Assembly: GCA_002812745.2 (NCBI GenBank)
Contig: NCSJ02000119.1
Coordinates: 1-64,000, forward strand
From: Scytalidium lignicola
Lineage: Eukaryota > Ascomycota > Leotiomycetes
Direction: 5' to 3'
Length of the DNA: 64,000 bases
The position numbers and the translations under genes are program-made. Numbering within the stretch: the first letter of the stretch is position 1; each line of letters opens with the position of its first letter. Below, piece after piece: positions 60,494 through 64,000 of the stretch. The notes beneath the pieces are model-generated. The model had not been told where the DNA came from. It did no database searches and saw only the letters and a list, made by a program, of their open reading frames with translations.

Positions 60494-62775
60494 TTTATGG
60501 GATTTCGATGGTCTGAGGAATTATAATAATGTCTAGGCTTCACAACTGTGATTGAAGAGACTGATACTGGTGATCCTAAGAAGAGCATTGCCCAGAATTT
60601 ATACACGTTAAAAACTCCTTGTGCTCCGGATTAGCTTTTTAACCCCGAATGGCACAAGGAGGCAACTTCACGCCATTCAATCGGATTTTGAGGGAAAATA
60701 TGCAACAGGGGTTCGGATTCTACGAGTTTCGTCCACGAATTATATGCCATAACTAGACAATAAGGCTGGGCCAATATTCAGATCTGCTATGCCCACGCGT
60801 TAGAGAAAGGAATTCGCAGAGGAGCTAGTCCATCTCGGGAGAAACAGTGCGAAAAAAGCGGCGAGAACGATGAGTTGTCCGACTCACCCGCACATGAACC
60901 AGGTAATGGAAGGCATCATCTTCTACCATAGCCGTCAGTCTTCAGAGCAGCCTTCGTTTGCTATGACTCCCAATATCTATTCCCCCGAGATTGGAGGAAG
61001 AACAGAAAGAGAATAGTAGACGTCTCGCTATTTTGCTTAAGAAAAATCTCGGTCGGGTGGGAAAAATGAATCACGCCACGGATTATCACTTACGTTAAAC
61101 ATCAGTGACCAATCCTCGATAGTTTTTTCAAAGAGAAATTCATCTAGAAGAGTATCTATTTTAAGGTCAAAATAATCCGTCTCGAAGTTAGCTTATAGAA
61201 ATTCTTTTAGCGGTTGAATAATGAGAGAGGTTGAATTAGAGTAGTTTGACGCTATCTGATAATCTGTATGAGAGTTGAAGATGCTTGTTCAAAAGGTAGA
61301 TAGTAATGATATAGGCTGTAGTTGAGTGTTCTAACGTTCGCTTTACATAAGAGTCTCAATTAGCAACTTTATATAGAGAGTTGAACTGAAATATGGCCCT
61401 AGAACTGATTACATGAGATCCGTGAGAAGGCAATCTATACAAAAGATCAGCGTCCTGATTCTGCTTGATTTCAACATTTTAGGGTAGGGTTAAAATAATT
61501 TAGTTCCTCGCCTTAGAGTAGGGTTTCTATATATTTTTCAGTCTCGCCTATTGAATCAGATCTGGGGAACCTCCTTTAAGTAAAGGAGAATTAGGAACCC
61601 TGCAGGGGTGAAGAGATTGATAATACAGTAGTTATCCATACTGTAGACAATGGGTCTCTGGGCTGCAAACACCCTTAGACTCTTACCCGCGCGGGGCGGA
61701 AGTAGACGATGATTATTTTAAGCCTTATTTTATTATGCTCTTCTGCGGAGTGACTCTTTGCATAATGTTACTGGAGTACAATCTCCCCATCCCTTGCCCT
61801 AACCCAACATTGACTACCCGTATCGGCGAGATCTGCTTGCTGTAATTAAAGGTCTGTCTTACCGAGAACGGCTCAATCTCCCCCAACCACCCGGGACCTC
61901 GGACTGAGCCGTGTAAGTTCAAGTCACTCAGTTAACCCGTGCGGAGTACGGATGTGTGCAGTGTTGTACACAGTATGTTGGAAGATGGATATCGACTTAC
62001 ATCCTCGATGATAAACATTCGAAATGCACGCGCCGTTCAGCTGGACCGCGTATGGTCTAGTTCCAGTGGGATGCTGCACAATCTCTGGCTGATATGCCTA
62101 ACTGAAGTAGGGAGGTGGTCAAGCACCTTCAAGTGGCCTAGACCTGGGGAAGGTAGATAAGGTACCTTACATGATGAGCTCAGCATTAATCGCTCCAACT
62201 CAATTCACACGGTCGGAAGCTCGGTCTTGTGCATCCATGATACAACGCAGCACAGCCTCGTGAGAGGTTGCGGCATCTGTTGCTCATTGCCATACCTGTG
62301 GAAGTATGCTATTTATCGTTACAGCACTCCCGTCTGTTCAGGGGTTTGTTGTGACAGTAACATCAATCTGATCTGCAGCTTACTCTTTCGTCTTTCCCCT
62401 TTCTGGGAATAAGCATTCAAATTCTCCTTAATCAGTCTTTAAATTAGAGCATGGGGTGGCTCTCGGCCCTGTAACACCAATCCCATGGCAGGCATCATCG
62501 CTCATCACCTTCCTCCTTGGGCATGAGTGCATGCATCCAATGCACAAGACATTGATATAGCTTAGAATATCAGGGAGATAATGCTAGGATGGAACACGCA
62601 AAACAACCTACATTCGGGTATGGTACCTTCTTGACGTCTAGGGGGTGGGGATTATAAAGACCCTGAGCTTGGGATCTGGGGAAATGAAGCTCAGTCAAGC
62701 TTCAGGCCAAGCTCCCCCTAAGAGCTTAACTCTCGATAAGGCAAAGTCCTGTTTAGATCTGGTGTTTCCTTCATC
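60494..62775. other. Gene-free region of 2.3 kb
   Basis: Only short random ORFs are present, with no gene, transposase or RNA gene. It contains an 8-bp inverted repeat at 61868-61912. The last few hundred bases should be the promoter of the sedolisin gene; the core before the ATG is not GC-rich. Confidence 0.45.
61868..61912. repeat. Inverted repeat with 29-base loop
   Basis: ACGGCTCA at 61868-61875 is matched by TGAGCCGT at 61905-61912. It is weak and isolated, inside a gene-free region. Confidence 0.4.
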
Positions 62776-64000
62776 ATGCGCTTTCTTAAGTATACCGTGC
62801 CACTGGCCCTTCTGATTACCGCCTGTGAAGCAATTCCAGCTCCTGTGGCTCGTGTACCACACGAAAAGCGCACCAGCCATCACGATGCTAAATGGCGTCG
62901 GAGTGCCCGTGTGAAACGCGATGCAATCATCCCAATCCGAATTGGTTTAACCCAGACCGAGCTTCACAATGGCTACAAGTATCTCATGGATGTGTGAGTA
63001 GTCTCCGAAATTAAAATAATTTGAAAAATGCTGTAATTTCTAAGATCATTGTAGCTCTCATCCTGCATCTCCAAATTTCGGAAAACACTGGACACCTGAG
63101 GAGGTCATTGAAAATTTTTCTCCTGCAGATGAGACTGTTGAAGCCGTCCGGTCATGGTTGGTTGAGTCTGGTATTGATTACAACCAGGTAGTCCATTCGG
63201 ATAACAGAGGCTGGCTCGCTCTAGATATACCAGTCTATGAAGCCGAGCGACTATTCGAGACTGAGTATTATGAGCACGAGAATGCTGGTATTGAAGGTGT
63301 CCGTATTGGCTGCGACAAGTAAGAATCTATCTTCCTTCAAATCTCATTGAAATATCCCTGGAGCTAAAAGAAGTTCCATTTTAGCTACCATATCCCAGAG
63401 CATTTATCTAAGCATATCGACTACGTAACGCCTGGCGTGAAATTCTCTAACCTGTTAAAGAGAAGAACTGTACAACGAACTGGGGGAATTGCCAAGAGAA
63501 ACAGTCTCTATGGGAGAGCGTTCTTCACTCATCATGCCGTTGAAATAACGCCAGATGTAGAGCCTGCTCGCAACCTCTCCCATATCCCGGAAGATGTTCG
63601 GGATTGTGCTAACAATATTACACTTCCTTGCTGGAAAGCTCTCTATGACATTCCTGACCCACGCCAAACCCCCGATAAAGTCAATTCCTTAGGCATCTTT
63701 GAAATGGGTGATACTTATGCACAGGAAGATCTCAATCTCTATTTTGCTCAGTACGCTTCTCGGGTGCCGCAAGGCACTCACCCAATCCCAGCATTCGTGG
63801 ACAATGGGACAGCACCTGTACCACCAGACTCTCCAGCTAATACCGGAGAATCTGACATTGATATGGATATTGCGTTCTCTTTGATTTATCCTCAAACAGT
63901 CACTCTATACCAAGTTGACCCTGGACCACCAACTGACAAAGTTATCGAAGGGTGGTTAAACACCTTCCTTGACGCCCTTGACGGCTCATACTGCACATAC
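62776..64000 (+). CDS. Secreted sedolisin (S53) peptidase, 3' partial
   Basis: Exons 62776-62993, 63055-63318 and 63385 to the window end; the gene runs off the right edge. The signal peptide is MRFLKYTVPLALLITACEAI. The S53 pro-domain follows, with IPIRIGLTQTELHNGYKYLM, then VSHPASPNFGKHWTPEEV, RSWLVESGI and the start of the catalytic domain CWKALYDIPD. The Glu and Asp of the catalytic triad appear in GESDIDMDIAFSL; the catalytic Ser lies beyond the window. Such fungal proteases are tripeptidyl peptidases active at acid pH outside the cell. The pro-domain is the usual length. It has no evident link to its neighbours. Confidence 0.88.

Noticed and set aside
60494..62775. Transposon remnant
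   Set aside because: No transposase-like text, no target-site duplication and no long terminal repeats were found.

Overview
This window is nuclear DNA from a filamentous ascomycete (Pezizomycotina). The genes are split by many short introns (about 50-110 bp) with GT-AG ends. Families typical of this group are present: Zn(II)2Cys6 regulators, Fung_rhodopsin/PTH11-like membrane proteins, a Neurospora GRG-1/CCG-1 homologue, a HeLo-like N-terminal domain and sedolisin. I cannot fix the class; Leotiomycetes is only a guess. Thirteen single N characters sit next to A or T runs, which suggests homopolymer uncertainty in the assembly. All exon models were built by hand from splice signals and reading-frame continuity. 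They have not been checked against transcripts or databases.

Left part (1-30666), mostly ordinary genes: the 3' end of a Gly-rich protein gene; a hidden three-exon MHF1/CENP-S histone-fold gene divergent from PGA2; a 941-residue Ser-rich protein with three Cys knuckles; a 610-residue fungal regulator-like protein; an uncertain small gene; a rhodopsin-like 7-TM protein whose frame is broken by one N; an EBP-type sterol isomerase-like protein; GRG-1; a 664-residue protein joining a HeLo-like N-terminus to a CorA-like region; a secreted S41-like protease; and a SUR7/PalI membrane protein.

Centre (30667-48647), the most interesting region: two ATP-dependent oxoprolinase/hydantoinase-type enzymes (HyuA+HyuB fusions), two FAD amine oxidases with C-terminal peroxisomal signals (SKL and ARL), an allantoate-permease-like MFS transporter and a Zn(II)2Cys6 regulator. 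The arrangement suggests import of a nitrogenous compound, ATP-driven opening of a cyclic amide such as 5-oxoproline or a (methyl)hydantoin, then peroxisomal oxidation of the released amino or N-methyl amino acid. The substrate is not known.

Right part (49207-64000): an APH-type kinase-like protein, a flavin monooxygenase, a second MFS transporter and a second Zn(II)2Cys6 regulator form a possible second small cluster. They are followed by an F-box-like protein, a short-chain dehydrogenase, a 2.3 kb stretch without genes and the 5' part of a secreted sedolisin protease cut by the window end.
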